The notes: generated by a model from the letters alone, not told the origin. DNA of 64,000 nt from Alphaproteobacteria bacterium (GCA_039980135.1 JBDXCV010000013.1:124001-188000), one strand, 5' to 3'; positions 46,892 to 56,324 are shown, counted from the stretch's first letter. Numbers and translations are program-made.

Positions 46892-47859
46892 CAGCCTCCA
46901 TGCCGGGATTGAACGGCTTTGCGAATATGTTCGAGACGATTCCGGGATTCAGCATCGACCACGGCATATCGGCCGACTTCGAAGTATCGGTCCAGCACCA
47001 CTTTCCCCGCCTCATCCTCATGCATTTCGAGCAGAACCTCCATCAGTTTCGATTTGAGGGCCGGGTCCATGGAGCGACGCAGCAGCAGGACGGAGCGGGG
47101 GACCCATTGGGTGAGATGGAACACCCGGAGCTGTGGCTTGAAGCGCGCCGTCATTACTTCCGGGTCATCGAGATCCGTCTCACTGATGGCCCCAACATCT
47201 GCGCGGCCCCGAATAACCGAACCAACGACATTCACTTCCGATTTCGCGAATGCGTAGCGAACCGCACCGGGGGCCGGACTGCTCTGTTCAACCGGAGCCA
47301 GGTCGAGGCCGGCATCCATGATTTCGAGATAGGGCAGGAAAAATCCTGATGTCGAACCAGCGTCTTCGAACGCCAGCGTCCGCCCCCGCAAGTCCGCCAG
47401 GCTATGAATATCGCTATCGACACGAACAATAAGGGCTGTGCGATATCGCTGAATATTGCGCTTCCATTCCAGCAGGGCGATTTCCATCGCACCGGTATTT
47501 ACCAGCCGCGACGCCGTAAAAACCGTTTCCGAAATCACATCGATTTCACCACGTCCCGCCTTGGCAATAAGGCTCTGCGGATTGGCATCGAGAACGACAT
47601 TAGTGCCGGTCGGTCCATACGCCGCCAGCCGTTGCGCCAGATACCCTCCAAACGCCGCCAGGCGACCGGCATGTTTTCGCGGGTTCCCCGAAACACGGCC
47701 AATCGTCAGCGTCGTCCGTTCCGGTGTTGTGATCTCCTCGCGGTCGGCGGCCCACGAATCCGAAGGCGCTGACATTGCGACGCCAAGCACCAGAACCGGC
47801 GCAAGGAAAGCCAATATCAGGAACGGTCGCCTCGGGAGGGCAGGACATCTGTGAATCAT
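46891..47859 (-). CDS. periplasmic PhnD-like substrate-binding protein
   Basis: A 322-residue exported binding protein of the PhnD/SsuA/transferrin-like class. A signal peptide (FLILAFLAPVLVLGVAMSAP ending near SWAAD) precedes a two-lobed domain with LTIGRVSGNPRKHAGRLAAFGGYLA, GRGEIDVISETVFTASRLV and LRGRTLAFEDAGSTSGFFLPYLEI, the last being the typical PhnD ligand-loop pattern. No ABC permease or ATPase gene lies nearby. Its stop overlaps the start of the degenerate sensor kinase, so it more likely presents a ligand (phosphonate, phosphite or another oxyanion) to that receptor than feeds a transporter. Confidence 0.82.
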   Translation of the reverse strand: MIHRCPALPRRPFLILAFLAPVLVLGVAMSAPSDSWAADREEITTPERTTLTIGRVSGNPRKHAGRLAAFGGYLAQRLAAYGPTGTNVVLDANPQSLIAKAGRGEIDVISETVFTASRLVNTGAMEIALLEWKRNIQRYRTALIVRVDSDIHSLADLRGRTLAFEDAGSTSGFFLPYLEIMDAGLDLAPVEQSSPAPGAVRYAFAKSEVNVVGSVIRGRADVGAISETDLDDPEVMTARFKPQLRVFHLTQWVPRSVLLLRRSMDPALKSKLMEVLLEMHEDEAGKVVLDRYFEVGRYAVVDAESRNRLEHIRKAVQSRHGG

Positions 47860-48017
47860 TCAATGCCACCGTGACGTTACAGCAACCACCTTGTGGTCAC
47901 GACGAAATCTCAACACAGAATATTTCGCATGAATGCAGACTGAATCGCCATTCATGTTGCCAACGGGGCAATGGCTGCCGATATTGCCTTTGACCGCCAC
48001 CACACAGGCTGAAAACG

Positions 48018-48854
48018 ATGCCAGACGAAGCACCCAAGGAAATCATGAGTGTCCGGGCTGACGTGAAGTACATGATCGATACCGGAGAGAAGCGGTTGAT
48101 CTATATCCCGTCCGAAGCGGGGCAGGACAATTCGAAATGGGCCGGACGTTATGAAGACCGGCAGGTCGAGATACGCAACGCGCGCGTCGATCCTTCGACA
48201 TTCAGCCTCGATACGGCCGGCTTCGCGGTCGCGCCGCAGACGAGCGCCGTGACCGATTTCTACGACGACGCGCAGATCGCCGGCGTGTACGAGCCCGAGG
48301 TTGAGGCGTTTCTGCGGCAACTGACCGGCGCCGCACGCGTGCATATTTTCGATCACACGCGCCGCGCCGATTCGGAATCCATGCGCACGGAGAAAATTGT
48401 GCGCGAACCGGCGGGCGTCATTCACAACGACTACACCCAGGCGTCGGCCGAGAAGCGGGTCCGGGACCTGTTCCCCGAGGACGAGGCCGAGGACCTGTTG
48501 TCGCGCCGGTTCGCGATCGTCAATCTGTGGCGCAGTTCCAACAATGCGCCGATCGAAACGGCACCGCTGGCCCTGTGCGATGCACGCAGCGTCGTTGAAG
48601 GCGACCTCGTCACGGTCGAACGCCATTCCAAGGACCGGATCGGGGAAGTCCAGCAGGTGGTTTTCAATCCCGATCACCAATGGTTCTACTACCCGCAGCT
48701 TCGGCCTGACGAGACTTTGCTCATCAAGACCTATGATTCCGTGACGGACGGACGTGCGCGATTCTCCGTCCACACCGCCTTCGAAGACCCGTCGGCACGG
48801 CCTGATGCACCGCCACGCGAAAGCATCGAGACGCGGGCGTTCCTGTTTTTCTAA
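48018..48854 (+). CDS. CmcJ/NvfI family oxidoreductase-like protein
   Basis: A 278-residue protein matching the CmcJ/NvfI family, which includes CmcJ from cephamycin 7-alpha-methoxylation and fungal oxygenase-like enzymes. Marks are VHIFDHTRRADSE, the conserved GVIHNDYTQASAEKRVRDL, IVNLWRSSNNAPIETAPLALCD and the C-terminal YYPQLRPDETLLIKTYDS and FSVHTAFEDPSA. The two histidines and aspartate in these motifs could bind iron. The substrate is unknown and no antibiotic cluster is present. The 158-base gap on its left separates it from the divergent binding-protein gene. Confidence 0.82.
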   Translation: MPDEAPKEIMSVRADVKYMIDTGEKRLIYIPSEAGQDNSKWAGRYEDRQVEIRNARVDPSTFSLDTAGFAVAPQTSAVTDFYDDAQIAGVYEPEVEAFLRQLTGAARVHIFDHTRRADSESMRTEKIVREPAGVIHNDYTQASAEKRVRDLFPEDEAEDLLSRRFAIVNLWRSSNNAPIETAPLALCDARSVVEGDLVTVERHSKDRIGEVQQVVFNPDHQWFYYPQLRPDETLLIKTYDSVTDGRARFSVHTAFEDPSARPDAPPRESIETRAFLFF

Positions 48855-48891
48855 TCAGTACGATCAGATACGACGGTCGAACGTCCGGAGA

Positions 48892-49254
48892 TTATTCAGC
48901 TGCCACGTGACGCAGGTCACGCTTCAACACCAGGTCCTGCAGCACGTCGAATGCGTTGCCCGGGAGTTCGGTGAACTCGCCGCTGAACCGGGCGTCCTCG
49001 ATCTCGACACTGGTGATGTTGACCAGAATCAACACGTCACGACCCCGGTAGTCGGTAAAACGCAACTCGGCCAACTGGTCTAATTCGGGCCAGATGGTGT
49101 CTTTTGTCACCTGCCTGGCGCCGTCGGCACCGAAGCCCGACAATCCGATGTCCAGAATCCGAACGGGCTCATCATTGAGAGTGGCCTCAATGAGAATCTC
49201 CCGGCGCCGGTCGCGGCGGCGTTCATTGGTGTATCCGACAATTCGCGTGGACAT
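48892..49254 (-). CDS. PilZ-domain protein
   Basis: A 120-residue protein consisting of a PilZ domain, which usually binds cyclic di-GMP. The arginine cluster NERRRDRRREILIEA supplies the RxxxR element, and ILDIGLSGFGADG supplies the D/NxSxxG element. It is a stand-alone adaptor, with no attached catalytic domain. Such proteins regulate motility, pili or polysaccharide production. It converges with the CmcJ-like gene and is divergent from the flavin monooxygenase gene. Confidence 0.82.
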   Translation of the reverse strand: MSTRIVGYTNERRRDRRREILIEATLNDEPVRILDIGLSGFGADGARQVTKDTIWPELDQLAELRFTDYRGRDVLILVNITSVEIEDARFSGEFTELPGNAFDVLQDLVLKRDLRHVAAE

Positions 49255-49408
49255 TTTTTACCCATATTCTCTAACGCAGTACGCCACGTTCGCCGATTTA
49301 CCTTAACCAAAGCTGAACGGACCGCCGCCGCGACAAAGCCGGCGTGACAACCCGACGGGCCTCGGCCATAAACGTACGATCACCCCGCAGGCGTTCGAGG
49401 CATTCACG

Positions 49409-50650
49409 TTGGTCAAAGTCATCGTCCAGATGTATCCGGTCATGCCGACCGCATCCGAGGCCGAACGGATGGCGCTGCGCCCCATCGGGCGGGACGCGGA
49501 GCTGTTCCAGAAGACCCTGCGCGGCTGGTGCGACATCGTGGAGGCGGCTGACAAACTCGGCCTCTGGGGTGTCACCGCCATCGAGCATCACTTTCATTCC
49601 GAGGGGTACGAGGTCAGTCCCAACCCGGGCGTGATGAACGCGTTCTGGGGTGCGCGGACGGAGAATATCCGCGTGGGCCAGCTCGGCTATGTGATGAGCG
49701 CGCAGAACCCGATCCGGGTGGCCGAGGAAACCGCGATGCTCGACCATTTGACCGAGGGGCGCTGCTTTGTGGGTTTCTCGCGGGGGTTTCAGTCCCGCTG
49801 GACCGACGTTCTCGGCCAACATCTGGGCACCCGCGCGACCCTGTCCGACGGCGGTGAGAATGACCAAATGAACCGCGAGATCTTCGAAGATGCCGTCGAC
49901 ATTGTGCTCAAGGCCTGGACGCAGGAAAGCATCGAGCATCATTCCGCACGCTGGCAAATTCCGTTTCCGCACGATACGGGGGTCGAGGACTGGCCCATGG
50001 CATCCTGGACGGAGAAGCTCGGCGCCGAGGGCGAAATCGGCCCGGACGGCGAGGTGCGCCGGGTCAGTGTCGTTCCAGCGCCTTTAACCAAGCCCCACCC
50101 GCCGGTCTTCGTCGCCTCGAATGCGAGCCGGGAAACGGTGGAGTATGCCGGCAAGCATGGTTTTATCCCGGCGTATTTTTCGCATATGGACAAGGTGGCG
50201 GATTTCGGCCCGGCGTATGTCGAGACCGCCCGACAGGCCGGGCATGACTTCGCGCTCGGCCAGAACCAGGCCATCGTGCGCATGCCGCGTATCGCCGACA
50301 CCATGGCCGACGCACGCCAGGCGGTCGCCGACTACGACGGCATGATCTACAAGCATTTCTACGAGAACTTCCTGCCCGCCGGGATGCGCGCGAAGGCCAA
50401 CGTCCAGCCGGATACGCCATTGGCAGACCTCGTCGATCCCATGATCGACACGGGGCTTTTCGTGCCGGGGACCGCGAGCCAGGTGCGCGACCATTTCGTT
50501 GAACAGTGGAAGCACCTGCCGGCGGAATACGTGATCCTGATCTATCACTACGCCCAGCAACCCAGGGACAGCGTGATCGAAAACCTCAAGCTGTTCATGG
50601 AAGAGGTGAAGCCCGCGCTGGACGAACTCACACCCTATATAGACGATTGA
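49409..50650 (+). CDS. LLM-class flavin-dependent monooxygenase
   Basis: A 413-residue luciferase-like monooxygenase (PF00296), a TIM-barrel enzyme that uses reduced flavin from a separate reductase. Typical stretches are KLGLWGVTAIEHHFHSEGY, ENIRVGQLGYVMSAQNPIRVAEETAMLDHLTEGR and VGFSRGFQSRW, then KPHPPVFVASNASRETVEYAGKHGF. The only in-frame start near the family N-terminus is TTG at 49409, with GAGG eight bases before it. The substrate is unknown. It converges with the formamidase-like gene across four bases. Confidence 0.87.
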   Translation: MVKVIVQMYPVMPTASEAERMALRPIGRDAELFQKTLRGWCDIVEAADKLGLWGVTAIEHHFHSEGYEVSPNPGVMNAFWGARTENIRVGQLGYVMSAQNPIRVAEETAMLDHLTEGRCFVGFSRGFQSRWTDVLGQHLGTRATLSDGGENDQMNREIFEDAVDIVLKAWTQESIEHHSARWQIPFPHDTGVEDWPMASWTEKLGAEGEIGPDGEVRRVSVVPAPLTKPHPPVFVASNASRETVEYAGKHGFIPAYFSHMDKVADFGPAYVETARQAGHDFALGQNQAIVRMPRIADTMADARQAVADYDGMIYKHFYENFLPAGMRAKANVQPDTPLADLVDPMIDTGLFVPGTASQVRDHFVEQWKHLPAEYVILIYHYAQQPRDSVIENLKLFMEEVKPALDELTPYIDD

Positions 50651-50654
50651 CCGC

Positions 50655-51626
50655 CTAGAGCCGCTTGCCCGCCGCGTCCGCGGCCCCGTGCAGCGCCGCC
50701 TTGGGCAGCATCACATGGCAGCCCTTGTTGATGTTCACCAGCTGCGAGACGCGCACGTCGGCCGCGAGGCTGCACAGCGAGTAGGCGTCCTCCGCCGACA
50801 GGTTGGTACGCTCCCGGATCAGGACGATCATGTCCCGCAGGCCCTGCTTGGCCGCATCATCGAGGTCCTGGTCGATTCCGATGGTGATGTAGTGGGTGTC
50901 GGTCTCGGCCCGCGGCATCTTCCAGGAGATGTCCTTGCGGACATGAAACTCGAAGGTCCCGATCAGCGCGGTCTCCGCCGCCGACAGGCAGCTCTCGCCA
51001 TCGCCCTGAAGCGCGTGGCCGTCGCCGGTCTGGAAGTTCGCGCCGGGCACATGGACCGGCAGGTACAAGGTCGCACCGGCTCCGAGTTCCTTGATGTCGA
51101 GGTTGCCGCCATGGGGCTGGGGGACGATGGAGGTTATCGTGCCCCATTCCGGCGGCGGCGAGACGCCCATCACGCCGAAGAAGGCGTTGCACGGCAGGTC
51201 CACACCCCAGGGCAGTTTCGCGACATGAGCCTCGCGGTCGAGGGGGATGTTGAGCACGCGTTTTTTATGGAAATCCTCCGGCAACGAACCTTTGAGCGGC
51301 ATGATCATGTTCCACGCCCAGTCCTGGCGCAGCGCGACGTCGATGATCCGCACTTCGAGCACATCGCCAGGTTCCGCGCCCCGCACCGCGACCGGGCCGG
51401 TCATGATGTGGCCGGGCAGGATCGGCTTGTTGTCGGCGATGAAGGCCGCATGGTCAGGCAACAGACTGTCGGCGACTTCGGGCGGAACCTGATCCGGCCC
51501 GCCGGAGATCGTCTCAATGATGACCCGGTCGCCGGGATCAACTTCGAGGACGGCCTCGAAATCTGCTGAAAACGCGCCCCAGCGGAGATTCTCCGGCTTC
51601 GATTCCAGTCGATGTTCTTTGCCCAT
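50655..51626 (-). CDS. acetamidase/formamidase family protein
   Basis: A 323-residue member of the FmdA/AmdA family (PF03069), which hydrolyses formamide or acetamide to ammonia and acid. Visible family stretches are LPGHIMTGPVAVRGAEPGDVLEVRI, PPPEWGTITSIVPQPHGGNLDIKEL, GATLYLPVHVPGANFQTGDGHALQGDGE and ETALIGTFEFHV. It is cytoplasmic. GGGGGA precedes the ATG. The SDR gene lies 65 bases upstream on the same strand, so the two may be co-transcribed. Confidence 0.87.
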   Translation of the reverse strand: MGKEHRLESKPENLRWGAFSADFEAVLEVDPGDRVIIETISGGPDQVPPEVADSLLPDHAAFIADNKPILPGHIMTGPVAVRGAEPGDVLEVRIIDVALRQDWAWNMIMPLKGSLPEDFHKKRVLNIPLDREAHVAKLPWGVDLPCNAFFGVMGVSPPPEWGTITSIVPQPHGGNLDIKELGAGATLYLPVHVPGANFQTGDGHALQGDGESCLSAAETALIGTFEFHVRKDISWKMPRAETDTHYITIGIDQDLDDAAKQGLRDMIVLIRERTNLSAEDAYSLCSLAADVRVSQLVNINKGCHVMLPKAALHGAADAAGKRL

Positions 51627-51691
51627 GATATTTCCCCCGGTTACTTGTGAACCTGCATTGTGTCGGTGTGCCGGGGCAGGGGCAAGCTCTG

Positions 51692-52456
51692 CTACATGGC
51701 GGAGATGCCGCCGTCGAGCACCAGTTCCGAGCCCGTCATGAAACGGCTTTCGTCCGATGCCAGATAAACCACCGCGTAGGCGACATCGTCGGCGTCCGCA
51801 ACAATCCCGAGCGGAATCTGGCGGGCCAGCCGGTCGAGGCCTTCCTCGCGGGTCCCGCGTTTGAGGATATTGTCGAGGATGGGCGTATCCACGAAGGCAG
51901 GATGCACCGAGTTGCAGCGCACCTGATTGCCCTCACGCGCGCAATGCAGCGCCACGGATTTGGTGAGATGGCGGACTCCGGCCTTCGCCGAGTTGTAGGC
52001 GGCGAGGTTGTGCCCGGCGATGATCCCGGAAATCGACGAGATATTGACGATCGAACCGCCGCCCGACGCGGCGATGTGCCGGATCGCGTATTTGCAGCCG
52101 AGGAACACGCTGTCGAGATCCAGTGAATGGAGCCATTTCCAGTCCTCGAAGGACGTCTCCTCCACCGTACCGCCGATCGCCGTTCCGGCGCAGTTGACCA
52201 GCACATGCAGGCCGCCAAACGCCGCGACGACCGTATCCAACGCCATCGTCCAGGCGATTTCATCCGTGACGTCATGGGCAATCGCGATGGCGTTCTCGCC
52301 GATCTCGTCGGCGACGTCGCGTGCGCCGTCCAGATTGATATCCGATACGGCGACCCGCGCGCCCTGGTTCGCCAGCATGATGGCCGATGCGCGCCCGATC
52401 CCGGATGCGCCACCCGTTACCAGCGCGATTTTCCCGCCGACCCGTTCCAAATCCAA
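51692..52456 (-). CDS. short-chain dehydrogenase/reductase
   Basis: A 254-residue classical SDR. The cofactor motif is TGGASGIG near residue 15, DIN after strand 2 (SDINLDGARD) suggests NAD preference, and NCAG is the structural motif. Catalytic Ser lies in NISSISGIIAG and the YxxxK pair in YNSAKAGV. The C-terminal MTGSELVLDGGISAM is usual. It oxidises an alcohol or reduces a ketone of unknown identity. It lies upstream of the formamidase-like gene on the same strand and is divergent from the acetyltransferase gene. Confidence 0.9.
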   Translation of the reverse strand: MDLERVGGKIALVTGGASGIGRASAIMLANQGARVAVSDINLDGARDVADEIGENAIAIAHDVTDEIAWTMALDTVVAAFGGLHVLVNCAGTAIGGTVEETSFEDWKWLHSLDLDSVFLGCKYAIRHIAASGGGSIVNISSISGIIAGHNLAAYNSAKAGVRHLTKSVALHCAREGNQVRCNSVHPAFVDTPILDNILKRGTREEGLDRLARQIPLGIVADADDVAYAVVYLASDESRFMTGSELVLDGGISAM

Positions 52457-52501
52457 AACCCTCCGCTAGACTGAACGCATGAAGGCGCATGGACCCGATC
52501 A

Positions 52502-53008
52502 ATGCAACCGCTGACCACGGATCGGCTCGAATTGCGGCCGTTTCAAATCGAAGACACGGCAGCGGCGTTCGGGTTCTTTGCCGACCCCGAGGTGATGCGT
52601 TTCAGCCTCAATGGCCCCCACAGCTCACGCAAGACGACCGAAGATTTCATCGTCGCGAACATCAACCGGCAGGACCGGCTGGGTTTCTCCATCTGGGCCG
52701 TCATCGAATCTTCGAGCAACGATCTCATCGGCATGTGCGGGTTGGCCGAATTCGGACACGGCGTCCCCGGCATCGAACTCGCCTATCGCCTGCGCCGCGA
52801 CCGCTGGGGCCGGGGTTACGCGACCGAGGCCGGGCGGGCCACGGTCGACCACGCATTCGGCCCGCTCGGGCTGGACCGCCTGATCGCCGCCGTCGAGCGC
52901 GCGAACGCGCCGTCGATCCATGTGCTGATGAAGTGCGGGTTCACGTTCGTCGAAGACCGGGACATCGCCGGCAAGGACGCACTGGTGTACGCGCAGACAC
53001 GGGATTGA
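52502..53008 (+). CDS. GNAT family N-acetyltransferase
   Basis: A 168-residue RimJ/RimL-type GNAT enzyme. TDRLELRPFQIEDTAAAFGFFADPEVMRF opens the fold. GIELAYRLRRDRWGRGYATEAGRATVDHAF contains the acetyl-CoA pyrophosphate-binding motif (R/Q-x-x-G-x-G/A as RWGRGYA). LDRLIAAVERANAPSIHVLMKCGF is motif B. Such enzymes acetylate protein N-termini or small amines; the substrate is unknown. It converges with the persulfide dioxygenase gene. Confidence 0.88.
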   Translation: MQPLTTDRLELRPFQIEDTAAAFGFFADPEVMRFSLNGPHSSRKTTEDFIVANINRQDRLGFSIWAVIESSSNDLIGMCGLAEFGHGVPGIELAYRLRRDRWGRGYATEAGRATVDHAFGPLGLDRLIAAVERANAPSIHVLMKCGFTFVEDRDIAGKDALVYAQTRD

Positions 53009-53024
53009 AACCAGGCCAGGGGCC

Positions 53025-54065
53025 CTAGGCGATGGGGCCACCGGCAGATTTCCAGGCATCGATCCCGCCCGCCAGGTGACAGGGGTTCTCGATTCCCGCG
53101 CTCAATGCTGCCTCCACCGCCATCGCCGACCGTTCGCCATAGGCGCAGTAGAAAACAATCCGCTTGCCCGAGGATCGCGCCAGTTCGAACAGCATGCCGC
53201 CCGGGTTCACATTCTCGTCGAGATCGGGGTAGGGGGCGTGGACCGACCCGGGGATGACACCGTTCTTGTCTCGCTCGGGGTCGTCGCGCAGATCGACGAG
53301 GATGATGCTCGGGTCCTCGACCCGGGCGATGCCCTGTCCGCAATTCAGGGAGAGCCCCATGCGTTCGAGATCGTCCTGCTTGAGGCCGATCTTGAGATTG
53401 GCCGGCACGGCCACGTCCATCATTTTCGGATTGGCGAGATTCAGATTCTCCATGATCTCGACATACTGGGCCTCGGTTTCGACCTGCAGGCGCGGGTTGT
53501 AGGCCTTCTCCTCACCGATCGTGCTGACCGTGTCGCCCTTATAGTCATGGGCCGGATAGACAAGCGTATCGTCGGGCAACGTCAGCAGCTTGTTGAAGAT
53601 CGAATCATACTGCGCGCGCGCATCGCCGTGCTGGAAGTCTGTGCGGCCGGTCCCGCGGATCAGCAGCGTATCGCCGGTGAAAACCCGGTCGTCCATCCGG
53701 AAACTGTAGGAATCATCCGTGTGTCCCGGGGTGTACACCACGTCGAGACGCACCCCTTCGATATCGATGCTGTCGCCCTCCGCCACCCGCATCGACACGA
53801 CATCCACGCCGCTCTGCTCACCCATAACGGTGATGCAGCGTGTGCGATCACGCAGCGCGCCGAGGCCGGTGATGTGGTCGGCATGGACATGGGTATCGAC
53901 CGCCTTGATCAGGCGCAGGTCGAGTTCTTCGAGGAGCTGGAGATACCGATCCACCTTCTCGAGCACCGGGTCGATGATCAGGGCCTCGCCGCCCCGGCGG
54001 CTCGCCATCAGGTAGGTGTAGGTGCTCGATTCACTGTCGAACAATTGCCGGAAGATCATCAGCAT
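53025..54065 (-). CDS. persulfide dioxygenase-rhodanese fusion
   Basis: A 346-residue fusion of an ETHE1-like metallo-beta-lactamase domain (about 1-235) and a rhodanese domain (about 250-346). The iron site is THVHADH with later HTDDS and GDT. TGRTDFQHGD is the ETHE1-type signature, absent from lactamases and glyoxalase II. The rhodanese active cysteine is in VFYCAYGERSA. Together they oxidise glutathione persulfide to sulfite and transfer sulfane sulfur, detoxifying sulfide. Either of two close ATGs (54065, 54059) may be used. There is no sulfide quinone reductase gene in the window. Confidence 0.9.
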   Translation of the reverse strand: MLMIFRQLFDSESSTYTYLMASRRGGEALIIDPVLEKVDRYLQLLEELDLRLIKAVDTHVHADHITGLGALRDRTRCITVMGEQSGVDVVSMRVAEGDSIDIEGVRLDVVYTPGHTDDSYSFRMDDRVFTGDTLLIRGTGRTDFQHGDARAQYDSIFNKLLTLPDDTLVYPAHDYKGDTVSTIGEEKAYNPRLQVETEAQYVEIMENLNLANPKMMDVAVPANLKIGLKQDDLERMGLSLNCGQGIARVEDPSIILVDLRDDPERDKNGVIPGSVHAPYPDLDENVNPGGMLFELARSSGKRIVFYCAYGERSAMAVEAALSAGIENPCHLAGGIDAWKSAGGPIA

Positions 54066-54148
54066 GTGTCTCCATGGGAGAAATCACACACAGAATACGT
54101 GAAATGGACCCCGTTTAGGAAACACTTTTCGTGCGACGGGCCGGCCGA

Positions 54149-55057
54149 TCAGAGGCTGTAGAACCTGCGCGCGGTGTCGTGGAAGAACTTCTCCTGCTCT
54201 GCCTCGGAGCGTTCCGCCAGAACATCCTTCTGGGTCGACACGTAATCTCCGAAAGACGTCCACATACGCTCGACGGGATAGTTGCTGCCGAAGAAGCAGC
54301 GATCCGTGCCGAACATGTCCAGCGCGGTGTTCGCGGCTATTCCCATGATCTCCGCATCGACGACCCGGGTAAAAGTGTTCAGTCCCGAGACCTTGATGAA
54401 GACATTCTCGCACGGCTTCAAAACCGCCAGCGCCTCACGCCATTCCTCGACGGTCGAACTGTCTGTCGAGGTCAGCATGCCGGCATGCACCAGACAGATG
54501 TTCAGATTGGCACATTCGCGTGCCAGCATCGCCAGATCGCCGAACTGGGATGCGAAACCCTGGAAATCGAATGTCAGCCCCTTGTCGGACAGGACGGAGA
54601 GACCGCGCCGGAAACTCGTCGACAGGCAGAAATCCGCCCGGTCCACGAAACGCCAATATTCATTCTCGGGATGCCAATAGACCTGTTGGCGAATGCCGCG
54701 CGTGTTGGCGTGGGCCAGATGTCCGTCGATCACGGTCTCGATATCGGGGTCGGTCAGATCCGCATAGGCAACGATGCCGGTGGGGAACCCGGTGTCATCG
54801 GCCATCGCCTGCAGGCCCGAGGTCTCGTCCACGGGCCGCGCGATATCGAAGTTCGCCTGAACATGGACCGACTTGACCACGTTGTGGGGTTCGAAATCGG
54901 CCATCAGATCGCCGACGGAGTAGGGCTGCTTCAGGGCCGACCAGTCGTCACCGAAAATCATCGGCCGCATCGGCTGGGTCATCCACGGGTAATTGGCCTC
55001 GAGGTCCCAGAAAATATGATGGTGGGAATCGATAATCGGACCGTCGTAGCGCGGCAT
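54149..55057 (-). CDS. amidohydrolase-family protein
   Basis: A 302-residue TIM-barrel hydrolase of the PF04909 family. The metal motif IDSHHHIFWDL is at residues 9-19. VHAGML and the late FGSNYPVERMW are other family points; the aspartate of the usual GSD is Asn here, a variant that is known in this subgroup of lactonase-like enzymes. The relatives nearest in motif pattern hydrolyse lactones or aromatic intermediates. It lies 25 bases downstream of the flavin monooxygenase gene on the same strand, so it may process that enzyme's product. Confidence 0.83.
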   Translation of the reverse strand: MPRYDGPIIDSHHHIFWDLEANYPWMTQPMRPMIFGDDWSALKQPYSVGDLMADFEPHNVVKSVHVQANFDIARPVDETSGLQAMADDTGFPTGIVAYADLTDPDIETVIDGHLAHANTRGIRQQVYWHPENEYWRFVDRADFCLSTSFRRGLSVLSDKGLTFDFQGFASQFGDLAMLARECANLNICLVHAGMLTSTDSSTVEEWREALAVLKPCENVFIKVSGLNTFTRVVDAEIMGIAANTALDMFGTDRCFFGSNYPVERMWTSFGDYVSTQKDVLAERSEAEQEKFFHDTARRFYSL

Positions 55058-55082
55058 TGCAAAGCTCCTTCAGAAGTAGCGT

Positions 55083-56180
55083 CTATTCGCCGAGCGCCTT
55101 GTTGACGCGCGGCATGACCTCATGGGCCATGAGTTCCATGGAACGACGTGACAGGGGCACATCGGCCCAGTCATGCCCGGTGTACATCAATTGTCCGAAC
55201 GGGCCGATGATCTCGCGCAGTTCCAGAATCTGCTCGACCACGTCCTCGACCGACCCGGCGATCACCTGGGTATCGAGCGAATGACGCACGGAAACTTCCG
55301 CGTCGGGCTGATCGGGATGTGACTTGAAGAGGCCCATGCCCGTGGCACCGCGGCCCTTCAGAAGTTTCTTCTGGATGTTCGAGAAGTAAAAGCCGTAGGG
55401 ACCGTCTTCGCTGCGCGCGTATTTGATCGCCGTGTCCGCATCGTCGCCGACGAATATGCTCTTGGCCACGGACCATTGGGACGGGTCTTCGGGCAGGCCC
55501 GCATTCTTCTGACCCTCGACGAATTTCGGCAAATGGGTCGCCACCCAATGGGCCTGCACATAGTTCGACGAGATGCCGCGCCAGCCGCGTTCGGCGGCAT
55601 GGGTGATACCCTTGGAATAGGGGGCGAGCGCCGTAAAGACGATGGGCGGGTGGGGTTTCTGCAGCGGCTTGGGAACAATCCCCTGGCCGATTTCCGGATA
55701 AAGCGTGCGCTCGGTCGAGGTCCTGAAGAACTTGCCCTCGAGATTGTACGGCGCTTCGCCGCCCCAGATCGCCAGCACCTGGTCGATCGCCTCGACCATC
55801 TTCTCGTTCTTGTCGAGGTCCAGATTACCAAACACCTCGATGTCAGACGGCAGGCCTCCCGGGCCGATGCCCAACACGAAACGGCCATCGAGCAGATGGT
55901 CCATCATCGCGACCTGGGCGGCGACATGTACCGGATGATAGCTCGGCATGTTGATCACACCGGTACCGAGTTTGATCTGGCTGGTGCGCTCGATCAGCGT
56001 CGCCAGGAACACCAGGCAACTGGTGATCGGCTCGGCCAGATCGGTCATATGCTCGCCGACGAAGGCCTCGGTGTAGCCGAGTTCGTCCGCCAGGATTATC
56101 GCCGCCTGATCTTCGCGCAGAACCTCGCGGTAATCGCGGGTGATGGGGTGTACGGGCTGGGTGAAAAAGCCGAGTTGCAT
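55083..56180 (-). CDS. LLM-class flavin-dependent monooxygenase
   Basis: A 365-residue luciferase-like monooxygenase. Marks are MQLGFFTQPVHPITRDY at the start, ADELGYTEAFVGEHMTD, IKLGTGVINMPSYHPVHVAAQVAMMDHLLDGRFVLGIGPGGLPSD and the C-terminal IAGSVEDVVEQILELREIIGPFGQLMYT. The ATG at 56180 is chosen because the upstream extension is not family-like. It is the first gene of a likely operon with the amidohydrolase and is divergent from a LysR regulator, which probably controls it. Confidence 0.88.
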   Translation of the reverse strand: MQLGFFTQPVHPITRDYREVLREDQAAIILADELGYTEAFVGEHMTDLAEPITSCLVFLATLIERTSQIKLGTGVINMPSYHPVHVAAQVAMMDHLLDGRFVLGIGPGGLPSDIEVFGNLDLDKNEKMVEAIDQVLAIWGGEAPYNLEGKFFRTSTERTLYPEIGQGIVPKPLQKPHPPIVFTALAPYSKGITHAAERGWRGISSNYVQAHWVATHLPKFVEGQKNAGLPEDPSQWSVAKSIFVGDDADTAIKYARSEDGPYGFYFSNIQKKLLKGRGATGMGLFKSHPDQPDAEVSVRHSLDTQVIAGSVEDVVEQILELREIIGPFGQLMYTGHDWADVPLSRRSMELMAHEVMPRVNKALGE

Positions 56181-56324
56181 GATTTTTGTTCCGCTGGATA
56201 ATTTTTCAAACACAAACTGTTCAGCGATGTGTCCCAAATATCAGGTTGGCGTCGGAAGAGCGAATACGGAAATGCACTCTTTCAATATTGTGGTAAATTA
56301 CCCGGATATAGCCTCAACCGTTTC

